64,000 nt of DNA from Deinococcus planocerae (GTDB lineage Bacteria; Deinococcota; Deinococci; Deinococcales; Deinococcaceae): positions 1-64,000 of the forward strand of contig NZ_PNOR01000003.1 of the NCBI RefSeq assembly GCF_002869765.1, read 5' to 3'. Of the stretch, positions 49,796-59,995 are shown piece after piece (position 1 is the first letter of the stretch; each line of letters begins with the position of its first letter). A program made the translations under genes and the position numbers. The notes beneath the pieces were generated by a model. The model saw only the letters and a list, made by a program, of their open reading frames with translations, was not told the DNA's origin and made no database searches.

Positions 49796-52147
49796 ATGGG
49801 CATTCCCGATTCCACCCCCGAAAAGCACGCCATCGGCAAGTCCATGAAGCGCCGCGAGGACCCGCGCTTCCTCCAGGGCAAGGGCCGTTACCTCGACGAC
49901 ATCAACCTGCCGGGCCAGCTCTACATGGCGCTCGTCCACAGCCCCTACCCCCACGCCAACATCCTGAACATCGACTCGACCGAGGCCATGAAGGTGCCTG
50001 GCGCGGTCGCCGTCGTGACCGCCAAGGAGCTGAACGCCCACGGGGTCGGGCGCCTGCCGACCTTCCACGGTTTCGATACCCAGATGGTCCTCGCCGACGG
50101 CAAGGTCCTGTACCAGCATCAGGAGGTCGCTGCCGTCTTCGCCGAGACCCGTGAGGCCGCCTACGACGCCGCCGAACTCGTCGAGGTGGACTATGAGCCG
50201 CTGCCCGCCGTTGTAGACCCCTACCAGGCCCGCACGGACGAGGTGGTCATCCGCGCCGACCGCGAGGACCAGACCAACCACATCTTCAAGTGGGAGGTTG
50301 GAGCGGAGGAGGAGACCGACCGTGCCCTCGCGGAAAGCGCCCACGTCGTTCGCCAGCACATCAAGTACCAGCGGGTGCACGCTGCGCCCCTGGAGACCTG
50401 CGGCTGCATCGCCGAGTTCGACGTGATGGGGCGGCTGAACTTCTACGTGACCTCGCAGGCGCCGCACGTGTACCGCACGGCCCTCTTCCTGGTGACCGGC
50501 ATCCCGGAGGACAAGATCCGGGTGATTGCCCCCGACATCGGCGGCGGCTTCGGGAACAAGGTGCCCGTGTACCCCGGCTACGTCTGCGCCATCGCGGGGG
50601 CGCTGGTGATCGGTCGGCCCGTGAAGTGGATCGAGACCCGCACGGAGAACCTCGCCTCCTCTTTCGCCCGCGACTACCACATGGACATCGAGCTGGGCGC
50701 GGACGCGGGGGGCAAGATCACCGCCCTGAAGGTGAACACGGTCGCCGACCACGGGGCCTTCGACGCCGCCGCCGACCCCAGCAAATACCCGGCGGGGATG
50801 TTCGGCATCATCACCGGCTCCTACGACGTGCCGCAGGCGTACGCCAAGGTGGACGCCTACTTCACGAACAAGATGCCCGGCGGCATCGCCTACCGCTGCT
50901 CGTTCCGCGTGACCGAGGCCGCCTACTGCATCGAGCGCGCGATGGACATCCTCGCCGACGACCTCGGGATGGACCCGGTGGAGTTGCGCCGGAAAAACTT
51001 CCTGCGCCCCGAGCAGTTCCCCTACGCCTCACCCCTGAGCTTCACCTACGACAGCGGCGACTACGAGAAGACCCTCGACGTGGCGCTCGAGAAGATCGGG
51101 TACGCCGACCTCCTGAAAGAGCAGGCCGAGAAGCGGGCGCGCGGCGAACTGATGGGGATCGGCCTGAGCTCCTTCACCGAAGTCACGGGCGCGGGGCCCT
51201 CCAAGCAGTTCGACATCCTGGGGATCAAGATGTTCGACGGCGCCGAAATCCGCATTCACCCCAGCGGCTCGGGCATCATCCGCACCGGCAGCAAGTCGCA
51301 GGGCCAGGGCCACGAGACGACCTGGGCGCAGATCGTGGCCGAGGAACTGGGCCTCGACCCGCAGAACTTCCTGGTGGAGGAGGGAGACACCGACACCTCG
51401 CCCTACGGCCTGGGCACCTACGCCAGCCGCTCCACGCCGGTCGCGGGCGGCGCGCTTGCCCTGGCCGCCCGCAAGATCAGGGACAAGGCGAGGAAGATCG
51501 CCGCGCACCTGCTCGAAGCCGACGAGCACGACGTGGAGTGGAAGGACTACAAGTTCCAGGTCATCGGCGCCCCCAGCCAGTCGGTCACCATGCAGCAGGT
51601 CGCCTTCGCCGCCTACACCAACCCCGGCGACAACGAGCCCGGCCTGGAGGCGACCCTGTACTACGACCCGCCCAACATGGTCTTCCCCCACGGCACCTAC
51701 GTCGCGGTGGTGGACGTGGACCGCGAGACGGGCGAGGTGGGGGTGCGGCGCTTCCTGGCGGTGGACGACTGCGGCACGGTGATCAACCCGATGATCGTGG
51801 AGGGCCAGATTCACGGCGGGCTGGCGGAGGGCTTCGCCATCGCCTTCATGCAGGAGATCCCCTACGACGAGTACGGCAACAACCTCGCCACCAACTTCAC
51901 CGAGTACCTGATCCCCACGGCGCTGGAGACCCCCAAATGGGAGACCGGCAGCACCGTCACGCCCAGCCCCCACCACCCCATCGGCGCCAAGAGCATCGGC
52001 GAGAGCCCCAACGTCGGCTCGCCCGCCGCCTTCGTCAACGCCGTGATCGACGCCCTCTCGCCCCTCGGCGTGCGCCACATCGACATGCCGCTGACCCGCG
52101 AGAAGGTGTGGAGCGCCATCCGCGAGGCGGAGGGTCAGCCGGTCTGA
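49796..52147 (+). CDS. coxL: CO dehydrogenase large subunit, form I (Mo-Cu active site)
   Basis: The 783-aa molybdenum-binding subunit has the form I active-site loop AYRCSFR (residues 365-371, codons at 50888-50908), with Cys368 in the place of the Cu-binding Cys388 of Oligotropha. Form II proteins have AYRGAGR instead, so this is a true CO-oxidising type. The GGGFGNK Mo-cofactor loop and the C-terminal GESPNVGSP with the catalytic Glu are present. It should oxidise CO to CO2 at low concentration. Maturation genes coxD and coxE are not seen in the window; the next gene is a CoxF-like factor. Confidence 0.92.
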   Translation: MGIPDSTPEKHAIGKSMKRREDPRFLQGKGRYLDDINLPGQLYMALVHSPYPHANILNIDSTEAMKVPGAVAVVTAKELNAHGVGRLPTFHGFDTQMVLADGKVLYQHQEVAAVFAETREAAYDAAELVEVDYEPLPAVVDPYQARTDEVVIRADREDQTNHIFKWEVGAEEETDRALAESAHVVRQHIKYQRVHAAPLETCGCIAEFDVMGRLNFYVTSQAPHVYRTALFLVTGIPEDKIRVIAPDIGGGFGNKVPVYPGYVCAIAGALVIGRPVKWIETRTENLASSFARDYHMDIELGADAGGKITALKVNTVADHGAFDAAADPSKYPAGMFGIITGSYDVPQAYAKVDAYFTNKMPGGIAYRCSFRVTEAAYCIERAMDILADDLGMDPVELRRKNFLRPEQFPYASPLSFTYDSGDYEKTLDVALEKIGYADLLKEQAEKRARGELMGIGLSSFTEVTGAGPSKQFDILGIKMFDGAEIRIHPSGSGIIRTGSKSQGQGHETTWAQIVAEELGLDPQNFLVEEGDTDTSPYGLGTYASRSTPVAGGALALAARKIRDKARKIAAHLLEADEHDVEWKDYKFQVIGAPSQSVTMQQVAFAAYTNPGDNEPGLEATLYYDPPNMVFPHGTYVAVVDVDRETGEVGVRRFLAVDDCGTVINPMIVEGQIHGGLAEGFAIAFMQEIPYDEYGNNLATNFTEYLIPTALETPKWETGSTVTPSPHHPIGAKSIGESPNVGSPAAFVNAVIDALSPLGVRHIDMPLTREKVWSAIREAEGQPV

Positions 52148-52281
52148 GGCTGGGCGCGGCTGGATAAGGAGGGGCAGCGGATGCCGGGTTGGGTTCGCTC
52201 CCCTCTGGCCTTTAGGCTCAGGGACCCATACGAACCTTGTTGGACTTCGGCAGAATAAGGACGGCTGAGACGGTGCTTTTA

Positions 52282-52445
52282 GCTCCTCCCCCTTGAGGGG
52301 GGAGGCTGGGAGGGGGTGAACCGTCACGCCGTCCCAAGGCCAATAGAAGGGCGAAGGCATCTTCCCCGCTTCGGCGTTTGCCCCGTCGCCCCCTCACCCC
52401 GGCTCTCTCTGCAAGCAGCTCTCCGAGTCCCGCGAGGGGAGAGGG
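52282..52445. repeat. two palindromic interspersed elements in the cox operon gap
   Basis: 52282-52318 is CTCCTCCCCCTTGAGG... with a GGCTGGGAGGGGGTGA tail, resembling part of 42115-42150. 52391-52445 has CCCTCACCCCGG on one side and GAGGGGAGAGGG on the other, and in between the TGCAAGCAGCTC element shared with 43459-43478. The 360-bp gap between coxL and the CoxF-like gene has no gene of its own. Confidence 0.6.
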
Positions 52446-52507
52446 AGCGTAAGACCCCATCCATCACGCCTTCTCGCACGTCACACCCCCAGGAGGTAAC
52501 CTCAACC

Positions 52508-53596
52508 ATGTCCCTCGATTCCTCCTCCCGAACCGGCCACTTCGCCCGCGTCGCGGCGCTGGAGGCGGCGGGGCAGAGCTTCGTGACCGCCACGGTCGTC
52601 CTGCGCCGGGCTCCGGTGTCCTCGCACCTGGGGGACCGGGCAATCATCCACGAAGGCGGGCGGATGGAGGGCTTTGTCGGCGGCGCCTGCTCGCGTGAGA
52701 TTGTGCGCAAGCAGGCGCTGCTCGCGCTGGAGCGCGGCGAGCCTCGCCTGGTCATGATCCGCCCCGACGCCTCCGAGTTCCCGGGTCCGGGGGTGAGCGA
52801 GACCGAGGTCGTCGTGCCCATGACCTGCGCCTCGGAGGGGTCGGTGAACGTGTACCTGGAGCCCCACCTGCCCGCCCAGACCCTGCTGGTGGTGGGCCTG
52901 ACCCCGGTCGCCGAGATGGTCGCGCGGCTGGCGGAGGCGATGGGTGAGCGCGTGCGCCGCGTGGTGAGCGAGGAGGAACGCCGCGACCTCGACCCCGGCG
53001 CCGAGGGCCTGACGCTGGAGGAATTGGGCCCGGCGCTGGCCGCCCTGCCTGCCCCGGCCCTGGAGCGGGTGGCCGCCGTCGTCGCGTCCCAGGGCCACTA
53101 CGACGAGCTGGCGCTGGAGGCCCTGCTGCGCGCGGGCGTCCGGTCGGTTTCGCTGCTGGCGAGCCGTCGCCGGGCGGCGAGCGTGCTGGAACTGCTGCAC
53201 CTCCAGGGCCTGACCCCCGAGCAGACCGCCCGCGTCCGCGCCCCGGCGGGCCTGGACCTGGGCGCGCGCACCCCCGGCGAGGTCGCCGTGTCCATCCTGG
53301 CCGGGCTGATCGAGGAGCGCCGGGGCGGGCGGCGTGACGTGGAGGCCCGGGGGGTCGGGAGCTCGCCCCCACCGCCGGTCGAGACGCCTCGGGGAAGCGA
53401 GCTTGCCGTGTCCGGGTCAGAGAACGATTCGGAGTTCGCCGTCAGCCCGGTGGACGGCGAGCGGGTGCGGATCGCGGGGGCGCTGCACTTCGCCGACCAC
53501 GAGGGCACGCGCTACTACTTCAGTTGCCCCAACTGCAAACGCCGCTTCCTGAAAGACCCGGGGCGGTACTTGACGGCGCCCCAGCCGGGGACCTGA
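52508..53596 (+). CDS. XdhC/CoxF-type maturation protein fused to a YHS domain
   Basis: The 362-aa protein has an XdhC-type N-terminus (about 1-110, GFVGGACSREIVRKQALLAL), a Rossmann-like XdhC_C part (about 115-260), a Pro/Ser-rich linker, and a C-terminal YHS domain (313-355) with GTRYYFSCPNCKRRFLKDPGRYL. The two YHS cysteines are Cys340 and Cys343. XdhC-type proteins insert or sulfurate the Mo cofactor, while YHS domains bind metals and occur next to copper transporters. AGGAGG at 52491-52496 precedes the ATG. It is separated from coxL by a 360-bp gap, but the same strand and role fit. Confidence 0.85.
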   Translation: MSLDSSSRTGHFARVAALEAAGQSFVTATVVLRRAPVSSHLGDRAIIHEGGRMEGFVGGACSREIVRKQALLALERGEPRLVMIRPDASEFPGPGVSETEVVVPMTCASEGSVNVYLEPHLPAQTLLVVGLTPVAEMVARLAEAMGERVRRVVSEEERRDLDPGAEGLTLEELGPALAALPAPALERVAAVVASQGHYDELALEALLRAGVRSVSLLASRRRAASVLELLHLQGLTPEQTARVRAPAGLDLGARTPGEVAVSILAGLIEERRGGRRDVEARGVGSSPPPPVETPRGSELAVSGSENDSEFAVSPVDGERVRIAGALHFADHEGTRYYFSCPNCKRRFLKDPGRYLTAPQPGT

Positions 53597-53745
53597 ACCT
53601 GGGCGCCCCCGCGGCTCGGCCTCTCCCGTGGAGGCGGACTGTTCTTCTCGGGCCGGGGAGCGCGTCCCCCTCACCCCTTCCGTGCCTGCGCCTGTCCAGC
53701 CCCCTCTCGACGGCGTGGTCGCCCGTACCCCACCCCGTCCACGGG

Positions 53746-54159
53746 TCACAACCCGGAGGGCGTGCCGCTTTGCCGGTCGTATCTCCGCAGGATCATCGCG
53801 TTCCCCCGCTGCATCCCCAGCCGCTCGTAGAATGGCACGAGGTCGCCCTCGCAACCCAGGTCCACGGCGTACAGGTGCGCGAGTTGACCGAGGAGGTGCC
53901 GCATCAGGGCCGTGCCCACCCCCTTGCCCCGGTGCTCCGGCAGGACTTCGAGCAGGGGAACGAAGGCGGTGAGCACCCCGTCGCTGACCGCCTGGGCGAG
54001 GCCGACGACCCGCCCCTGCCCGTCCACCGCGAGCGAGACGCGGTACGACTGGGAAAGAAGGCGGCGCAGCGTCTCAGGCGAGGGCGGGTCCGGCCACCCC
54101 TCGAAGAAGCCTTGTAGCTGCGTGGGGCCGATGCCGTCCAGGGAGTCCCGAAGTTCCAC
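53746..54159 (-). CDS. GNAT family N-acetyltransferase
   Basis: The 137-aa protein has the GNAT acetyl-CoA motif PLLEVLPEHRGKGVGTALMRHLL and a C-terminal VPFYERLGMQRG. The substrate is not known. The start is uncertain: GTG at 54159 (VELRDSLDG) is preferred; GTG at 54177 adds six residues. Spacing to the divergent old yellow enzyme gene is only about 70 bp. Confidence 0.75.
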   Translation of the reverse strand: MELRDSLDGIGPTQLQGFFEGWPDPPSPETLRRLLSQSYRVSLAVDGQGRVVGLAQAVSDGVLTAFVPLLEVLPEHRGKGVGTALMRHLLGQLAHLYAVDLGCEGDLVPFYERLGMQRGNAMILRRYDRQSGTPSGL

Positions 54160-54231
54160 CCGCCCAGTTTCCCCCACATGAAGCGTCCGCCATCTGGCGC
54201 AGGGGGGCGGGGGGTGGCTAGATTCGGAGGC

Positions 54232-55359
54232 ATGACCCAGCCCGGCATCACGGTGAGCGTCACGACCTCCACGTCCGGCGGGGGGGCGACCCCGCCCCTG
54301 CTGCTCACGCCGCTCAAACTGCGCAGCCTGACCCTGCCCAACCGGGCGGTCGTCTCGCCCATGTGCATGTACAGCGCGCAAAACGGGCTGGCAAACGACT
54401 TTCACCTCACCCACCTCGGGCAGTTCGCGCTCGGCGGGGCGGGGCTGATCTTCACCGAGGCGACCGCCGTGTCCCCGGAGGGCCGCATCAGCCCGGAAGA
54501 CCTCGGGTTGTGGACCGACGAGCAGATCGTGCCGCTGGGGCACATCACCGACTTCGTGCACCGCTTCGGCGGGCTGATCGGGGTGCAGCTCGCCCACGCG
54601 GGCCGCAAGGCGAGCACCTCCGCCCCGTGGCGCGGGCGCGGCGCGGTGCCTGCCGAGGCCGGGGGCTGGCCCGTCATCGGCCCGGGCGAAGAGGCCTACA
54701 ACGACGCCTACCCGCACCCCACCGCCATGACCCCGGACGACATCCGCCGGGTGACCGCCGACTTCGCCGCCGCCGCCCGCCGGGCGCAGATGGCGGGCTT
54801 CGACGCCGTGGAGATTCACGCCGCGCACGGCTACCTCCTGCACCAGTTCCTCTCGCCCCTCGCCAACGCGCGCGCGGACGAGTACGGCGGCTCCTTCGAG
54901 AACCGCACGCGCTTCCTGCTGGAGGTCGTGCGGGCCGTGCGGGCGGCGTGGCCGATGCACCTGCCCCTCTTCGTGCGCCTCAGCGCGACCGACTGGGCGC
55001 CCGGCGGCTGGGACGCGGACCAGACCGTCACCCTGGCAAGGACCCTGTGCTTCGAGGGCGTGGACGTGCTCGACGTGAGCAGCGGCGGCCTGACGCCCGC
55101 CCAGCAGATCACCCCCGGCCCGCTCTACCAGGCCCCCTTCGCCGCCCGCGTGAGGCGCGAGGTGCCCGACCTGCTGACGATGGCAGTCGGCCTGATCGAC
55201 ACCCCCGCCCAGGCCGAGGGCGTCCTCCAGGAGGGTGCCGCCGACCTCGTGGCCCTGGGCCGCCCCTTCCTGCGCGACCCCCACTGGCCGCAGCGGGCCG
55301 CACGCGAGTTCGGCCTGACCCCCACCTTGCCCGACGTGTACGCGCGGGCGGGGTGGTGA
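54232..55359 (+). CDS. old yellow enzyme family flavin oxidoreductase (YqjM/NamA type)
   Basis: The 375-aa TIM-barrel FMN enzyme has SPMCMYSA with Cys45 (the redox-tuning Cys of YqjM-type enzymes) and Tyr47, QLAHAGRK, EIHAAHGYLLHQFLSP, RADEYGGSFENRTRF and VALGRPFLRDP. It reduces activated C=C bonds of enones with NADPH. TAGATT (54219-54224) is 7 nt upstream, and GGAGG also lies close to the ATG. Confidence 0.92.
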   Translation: MTQPGITVSVTTSTSGGGATPPLLLTPLKLRSLTLPNRAVVSPMCMYSAQNGLANDFHLTHLGQFALGGAGLIFTEATAVSPEGRISPEDLGLWTDEQIVPLGHITDFVHRFGGLIGVQLAHAGRKASTSAPWRGRGAVPAEAGGWPVIGPGEEAYNDAYPHPTAMTPDDIRRVTADFAAAARRAQMAGFDAVEIHAAHGYLLHQFLSPLANARADEYGGSFENRTRFLLEVVRAVRAAWPMHLPLFVRLSATDWAPGGWDADQTVTLARTLCFEGVDVLDVSSGGLTPAQQITPGPLYQAPFAARVRREVPDLLTMAVGLIDTPAQAEGVLQEGAADLVALGRPFLRDPHWPQRAAREFGLTPTLPDVYARAGW

Positions 55360-55378
55360 GGGGCAGGCGCCAGGGCCG

Positions 55379-55610
55379 TCAGTTCGGCAGGATTGCGACA
55401 CCCGAGCCCACCGCCTCCAGGCGGGCAGCCAATGCGGCTGCCGCGGCAGGCGACACGGCCAGGGTGTAGAGATCGACGCAGCAGCCACAGCCCCCGTGCA
55501 CCAGGGCCTCAATATTCACCCCCGCCCACTCCGCCCAGGCTTCGAACGTGCGCCGCTGCTCGGGTCGGTCAGTGTCCAGGATGACTTGCACGTTGACTGG
55601 CGCCGTGTTG

Positions 55611-55621
<11 letters not shown>
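55379..55621 (-). CDS. small cysteine-containing protein
   Basis: The 80-aa product has a central HGGCGCCVDLY cluster (three cysteines) after a VNVQVILDTDRPEQRRTFEAW strand-helix. I do not recognise the family. Its ATG (55621) lies inside the end of the LolD-type ATPase gene, so the two overlap and are probably translated together. An ATG at 55636 is possible. The cysteines could bind a metal, but this is a guess. Confidence 0.55.
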
Positions 55622-56339
<718 letters not shown>

Positions 56340-56380
56340 GCGGGGAACTGTAGCGCAGCGCGCCCCGGCGTGCGGGGAGC

Positions 56381-58393
56381 CTAGCGCCGGGCGACGGCCC
56401 CAGCGTGCGCGGCGGGCGGGCGGGCGACGTCGGTCCGGGTGAAGACCCGGATGCCCGCCTCCACGACCTCGGGGTCGAACTGGGTGCCCGCCTGCCTTTG
56501 CAACTCGGCCAGCGCCTCCTCGCGCGACCAGGCCTTCTTGTAGGGGCGCTCGCTCGTCAGGGCGTCGTAGACGTCCGCGACCGAGACGATGCGGCCCGTG
56601 ACCGGGATGCTCGTCCCGGCCTTGCCGAGCGGGTAGCCCGCGCCGTCCCAGCGCTCGTGGTGCGACTCCGCGATCTCCTCGGCCATGCGCAGCAGCCGGG
56701 AGTGCCCGCCCGAGAGGATGCGCGCGCCGATGAGGGTGTGCGCCTTCATCCGCTCGAACTCCTCGGGGGTGAACCTGCCAGGCTTGAGGAGGATCGCGTC
56801 GGGAATGCCGATCTTGCCCACGTCGTGCAGCCGCGCGGCGATGCGCAAGAGGGCCACGTCCTCCTCGGGCAGGCCCAGTTCCTGGGCGATCAGGGCCGAG
56901 ACGTGCCCCACCCGCCAGGTGTGCTCGCCCGTCAGGTCGTCGCGGTACTCGGCGGCCAGGGCCAGCCGGGTCACGATCTCGACCTGCGCCTGCTCCAGCT
57001 CACGGGTGCGCTCGCGCACGAGGGCCTCGGCCTTCCCCCGCGCCGTCTCGGCCATCTCGCGCTCCAGGCGCTGCATCTCGGCGTCGTGCCGGGCGCGCTC
57101 CAGGTCGAAGCGGGCCGTCAATTCGCTCGTCTTCCGGTCGCTCTCCTCGTTGAACAGGGCGCGCTCGGCCTCGTGGTAGCGCTCGTGGTGGCGCAGGGCC
57201 CGCTCGAAGTCGCCCGCCCGCTTGTACACGCCCGCCAGGGCCCGGTGGACCTCGTACACGGTCTTCTTGTGGTCGGCCTCCTGCGCCAGGGCCAGCGCCC
57301 GCCCCAGGGAGGCGAGCGCCCCGGGCAGATTTCCCAGTTCGGCCTGCACCTCCCCCAGGTGCTTGAGGGCGTCGAGCTCGCCCTCCAGGTCCTGGGTCTC
57401 CTGGGCGATGGTCACGGCCTCGGCGTGGGCGGCGGCGGCCTGGGGCCACTGCCCGCGCCCCGCGAAGACGTTGCCCAGGCCGTCGAGGGCCGAGAGTTCG
57501 CCCTGACGGTACGGGATGTCTCTGGAGAGCGCCAGCGCCGCGCGAAACGAATGCTCGGCCTGCCGGTCCCAGCCCAGTTTCTCCTGCGCCATCCCGGTGT
57601 TGAGGATGGCGTTCGCCTCCATCAGCCGGTCTTGCCGCTCCGCCGACGTTTGAAGCGCCTCCTCACAGTAGGCAAGCGCACTCTGCGGCTCGTCGATGCT
57701 GAGATAGAGGTGGGCGAGGTTGATCAGTACGATGCCCTTGGTCCGCTCGTTTTTGACCTCGTTTTTCAGCAACTGGTAAGACTGAGAGAGGCTGTCCAGG
57801 GCGTCGGGATACCGTCCGAGGCTGATTTGCAGCACCCCGACGTTGCACAAAAGGTTGGCCTCCTCCTGGGTGTTGCCCAGTCGCCGGTGAAGCTCCAGCG
57901 CCTTGAGGAGCAGTTCGAGACAGGGAAGATACAGTCCGTTGCGGTGGAAGACGCCGCCCAGCAGGTTCAGGACCCGTGCCTCGGCCTCGGCGTCGCCACA
58001 GGTGCGGGCCAGGCTCAGGGCTTCTTGCAGGTGTTGTTCGGCGACGGGCATGGCGCCGAGTTGAAGCGAAAGCCTGCCCAAGGCTTCCCTGGTCTCGCAG
58101 ACGCCCAGGGGTTCTTGGAGTTGCTCGAACCCGCTCAGGGCCGTTTGCAGGCAAAGGAGGGCACGTTCGCCGTCCCCGCGTTCGGTGTGGGCCAGCCCCT
58201 GAAGGTAGGCGGCGCGGGCGGCTCCCGGCGTGTACGTCTGCTCTCCGGTGAGCTCGAGGGCCAGCCCGGCCAGTTCCAGAGCGCGTCCGTCGTCGACCCC
58301 CAGGAGTGCGGTCGCGGCCTCGTTGAGCGAATCCACCCTCGCCCGGAGGTCGGCACCCCCCGTGTTCTCCGGACTTTCCTGGGGCCTCGACAC
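56381..58393 (-). CDS. TPR-containing HD-GYP domain protein
   Basis: The 670-aa protein has a long tetratricopeptide region (about 25-410), a coiled coil (about 415-470) and a C-terminal HD-GYP domain: HD at 523-524 ([11 protein letters not shown]) and GYP at 586-588 ([11 protein letters not shown]). HD-GYP domains hydrolyse cyclic di-GMP. The TPR array suggests that a protein signal controls it. A -10-like CACTAT (58400-58405) lies 6 nt before the GTG start. The stop is 37 bp from the LolD-type gene. Confidence 0.88.
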   Translation of the reverse strand: MSRPQESPENTGGADLRARVDSLNEAATALLGVDDGRALELAGLALELTGEQTYTPGAARAAYLQGLAHTERGDGERALLCLQTALSGFEQLQEPLGVCETREALGRLSLQLGAMPVAEQHLQEALSLARTCGDAEAEARVLNLLGGVFHRNGLYLPCLELLLKALELHRRLGNTQEEANLLCNVGVLQISLGRYPDALDSLSQSYQLLKNEVKNERTKGIVLINLAHLYLSIDEPQSALAYCEEALQTSAERQDRLMEANAILNTGMAQEKLGWDRQAEHSFRAALALSRDIPYRQGELSALDGLGNVFAGRGQWPQAAAAHAEAVTIAQETQDLEGELDALKHLGEVQAELGNLPGALASLGRALALAQEADHKKTVYEVHRALAGVYKRAGDFERALRHHERYHEAERALFNEESDRKTSELTARFDLERARHDAEMQRLEREMAETARGKAEALVRERTRELEQAQVEIVTRLALAAEYRDDLTGEHTWRVGHVSALIAQELGLPEEDVALLRIAARLHDVGKIGIPDAILLKPGRFTPEEFERMKAHTLIGARILSGGHSRLLRMAEEIAESHHERWDGAGYPLGKAGTSIPVTGRIVSVADVYDALTSERPYKKAWSREEALAELQRQAGTQFDPEVVEAGIRVFTRTDVARPPAAHAGAVARR

Positions 58394-58441
58394 GGGTGCA
58401 TAGTGTTCCGCTGCGCCTGTCCGCGGTCTTACAACACAAGA

Positions 58442-58464
58442 AGACGGGGGAAAGCCCCCCGTCT
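58442..58464 (-). terminator. terminator of the S8 protease gene
   Basis: AGACGGGGG (58442-58450) and CCCCCGTCT (58456-58464) pair perfectly around a 5-nt loop; on the minus strand TCTTGT follows. The protease stop is 14 bp before it. Confidence 0.8.
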
Positions 58465-58477
58465 CTCGCCACGTCCT

Positions 58478-59791
58478 CTAGTACTTGACGGCGTTGGTCA
58501 AGAACCTTTCCAGGTTGAGTCGTCCCTTGCCGAGCATGTCCTTGTAGGCCGAGTTCAGGCCGCCCGTGTAAAGGTCCTGGCCGTTCTCGGTCATCTTCTT
58601 GGTCACGTCCTTGAGGCCGACGGAGAGGGTCTGCCCCAGCGCGAGGGCCAGCCCGCCCGTCACGATGGGGGCCGCCATCGACGTGCCGCTCCACGACACC
58701 AGCAGGCCGCCCGGCCCGGCGGCGAAGATGTTCTCGCCGGGCGCCATGAGTTCGAGCTTGTCTTTCTGGTAGTTGGAAAAGGAGGACTTGAGGTCTCGCG
58801 CGTTCACGCTGCCCACGCTCAGGCTGCGGTCCCCGTCCGCGCCGTCGAAGGCGTGAGCGGCGGGGTAGGTGATGGCGTTGGTGTTCTCGTTGCCCGCCGA
58901 GGAGACGACGAGGATGTTTTTCTTCTCGGTGACGTACTTCACCGCCTGCTCGATCACGTCGGACCTGGTGACGCTCCCCAGGCTGAGGTTGATCACCCGG
59001 GCGCCCTGCTCCGCCGCGTAGTAGATGGCGCTCGCCACGTGGTCCGTGTCGCCCGCGCCGTCGGAGTCCAGCACACGGATCGGCAGGATGGTCGCCAGGG
59101 GCGCGACCTGCAAGACGATGCTGGCGACCGCCGTGCCGTGGCCGTACCCGCCGACGCCGAGGGTGCCCTCCTCCTGCGGCACGGCGTCGCCCCCCACGTA
59201 GTCCTTCCACTCGGTCACGGGAGCCAGGCTGCCCGCGAAGGCGGCGTGGCCCAGGTCGAGGCCGGTGTCGATCACGGCGACCTTCACTCCCGCGCCGAGA
59301 TTGGGGGCGAGGGCGTGGGCTCTTTCCAGCTTGACCTGCTGGAAGGAAACCGTGTTCTCCGCGACCGAAGCGTAGACACCGCCGGCCCACATGCTGCGGC
59401 TGCCGCCGGCCCACATGCTGCGGCTGCCGCCAGCCCACATGCTGCGGCTGCCGCTCATCATCGCCACCCCGCCCCCCCGGAACTGTTTGCGGTTCGGCTC
59501 GGCGCGCACCCCGCTCAGGCTCAGGGCCTGCATGTTCAGGGCCTGCGTCTGCCCGTCGCCCGTCCCCATGATTGCGACTCCCGCCTCGGCGTTGAACTCG
59601 ACGACCCGGCCCCCGTAGCGAGCTTCCAACGTCTGCGGCGTGTCTCCCGCCGTGACGGGCACGCTCATGACGTACTCGGGCCGCTTCGACTCCGCCTGCG
59701 CGGTCGGGGCGGTGGAGGACTGGTTGCATCCCACGATCAGCGCCGCCGTGCACAGGCCCAGGGCCGTTTGCAACATCTTGCTTGGCTTCAT
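58478..59791 (-). CDS. S8 subtilisin-type serine protease, lipoprotein
   Basis: The 437-aa protein has a lipobox (LIVGC, Cys22), a short propeptide-like region, then three tandem copies of GSRSMWAG (114-137), then the S8 domain with Asp175 (VAVIDTGLD), His218 (GYGHGTAVASI), the Asn of SSAGNENT and a nucleophile Ser in SGTSMAAP. It should act at the outer face of the membrane. The ATG at 59791 has AAGGAG a few bases upstream. The repeat lies between propeptide and catalytic domain. Confidence 0.9.
   Translation of the reverse strand: MKPSKMLQTALGLCTAALIVGCNQSSTAPTAQAESKRPEYVMSVPVTAGDTPQTLEARYGGRVVEFNAEAGVAIMGTGDGQTQALNMQALSLSGVRAEPNRKQFRGGGVAMMSGSRSMWAGGSRSMWAGGSRSMWAGGVYASVAENTVSFQQVKLERAHALAPNLGAGVKVAVIDTGLDLGHAAFAGSLAPVTEWKDYVGGDAVPQEEGTLGVGGYGHGTAVASIVLQVAPLATILPIRVLDSDGAGDTDHVASAIYYAAEQGARVINLSLGSVTRSDVIEQAVKYVTEKKNILVVSSAGNENTNAITYPAAHAFDGADGDRSLSVGSVNARDLKSSFSNYQKDKLELMAPGENIFAAGPGGLLVSWSGTSMAAPIVTGGLALALGQTLSVGLKDVTKKMTENGQDLYTGGLNSAYKDMLGKGRLNLERFLTNAVKY
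59381..59452 (-). repeat. three 24-bp tandem repeats inside the S8 protease gene
   Basis: Units at 59381-59404, 59405-59428 and 59429-59452 differ at one base. They encode GSRSMWAG three times. The period is a multiple of 3, so copy-number change would keep the frame. Confidence 0.9.
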
Positions 59792-59982
59792 GCTGCTCCT
59801 TTCGGGCAAAGGGCACAGCCGCCCACACGGCGGCAGACCCCCCCACGGGCATGGTCGCCGTCGGCCTTTGAAAGATTTCTTACATGAAGACTTTTTAACG
59901 AATAAAGAGGTCCGTCGCGCCGATCCGAGAACCCCGGGAGCGGAAGCTGCCCCGCCTTCCAGACCCTCCCGGTCGAATGCTC

Positions 59983-59988
59983 TAGCAT
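59983..59988 (+). promoter_or_regulatory. -10 box of the Crp-family gene
   Basis: TAGCAT ends 7 nt before the ATG at 59996. It favours this start over the in-frame ATG at 59987, which overlaps the box. Confidence 0.55.
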
Positions 59989-59995
59989 GTCGCGG

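Noticed and set aside
59381..59452. Tandem repeats as a CRISPR array
   Set aside because: There are no spacers, and the repeats are directly joined and in frame inside a protease gene.
56405..59887. Very long open frame on the plus strand (more than 1100 codons)
   Set aside because: It is antisense to the HD-GYP and S8 protease genes, has a His/Arg/Gln-rich composition and no domain. It is an artefact of high GC codon bias.
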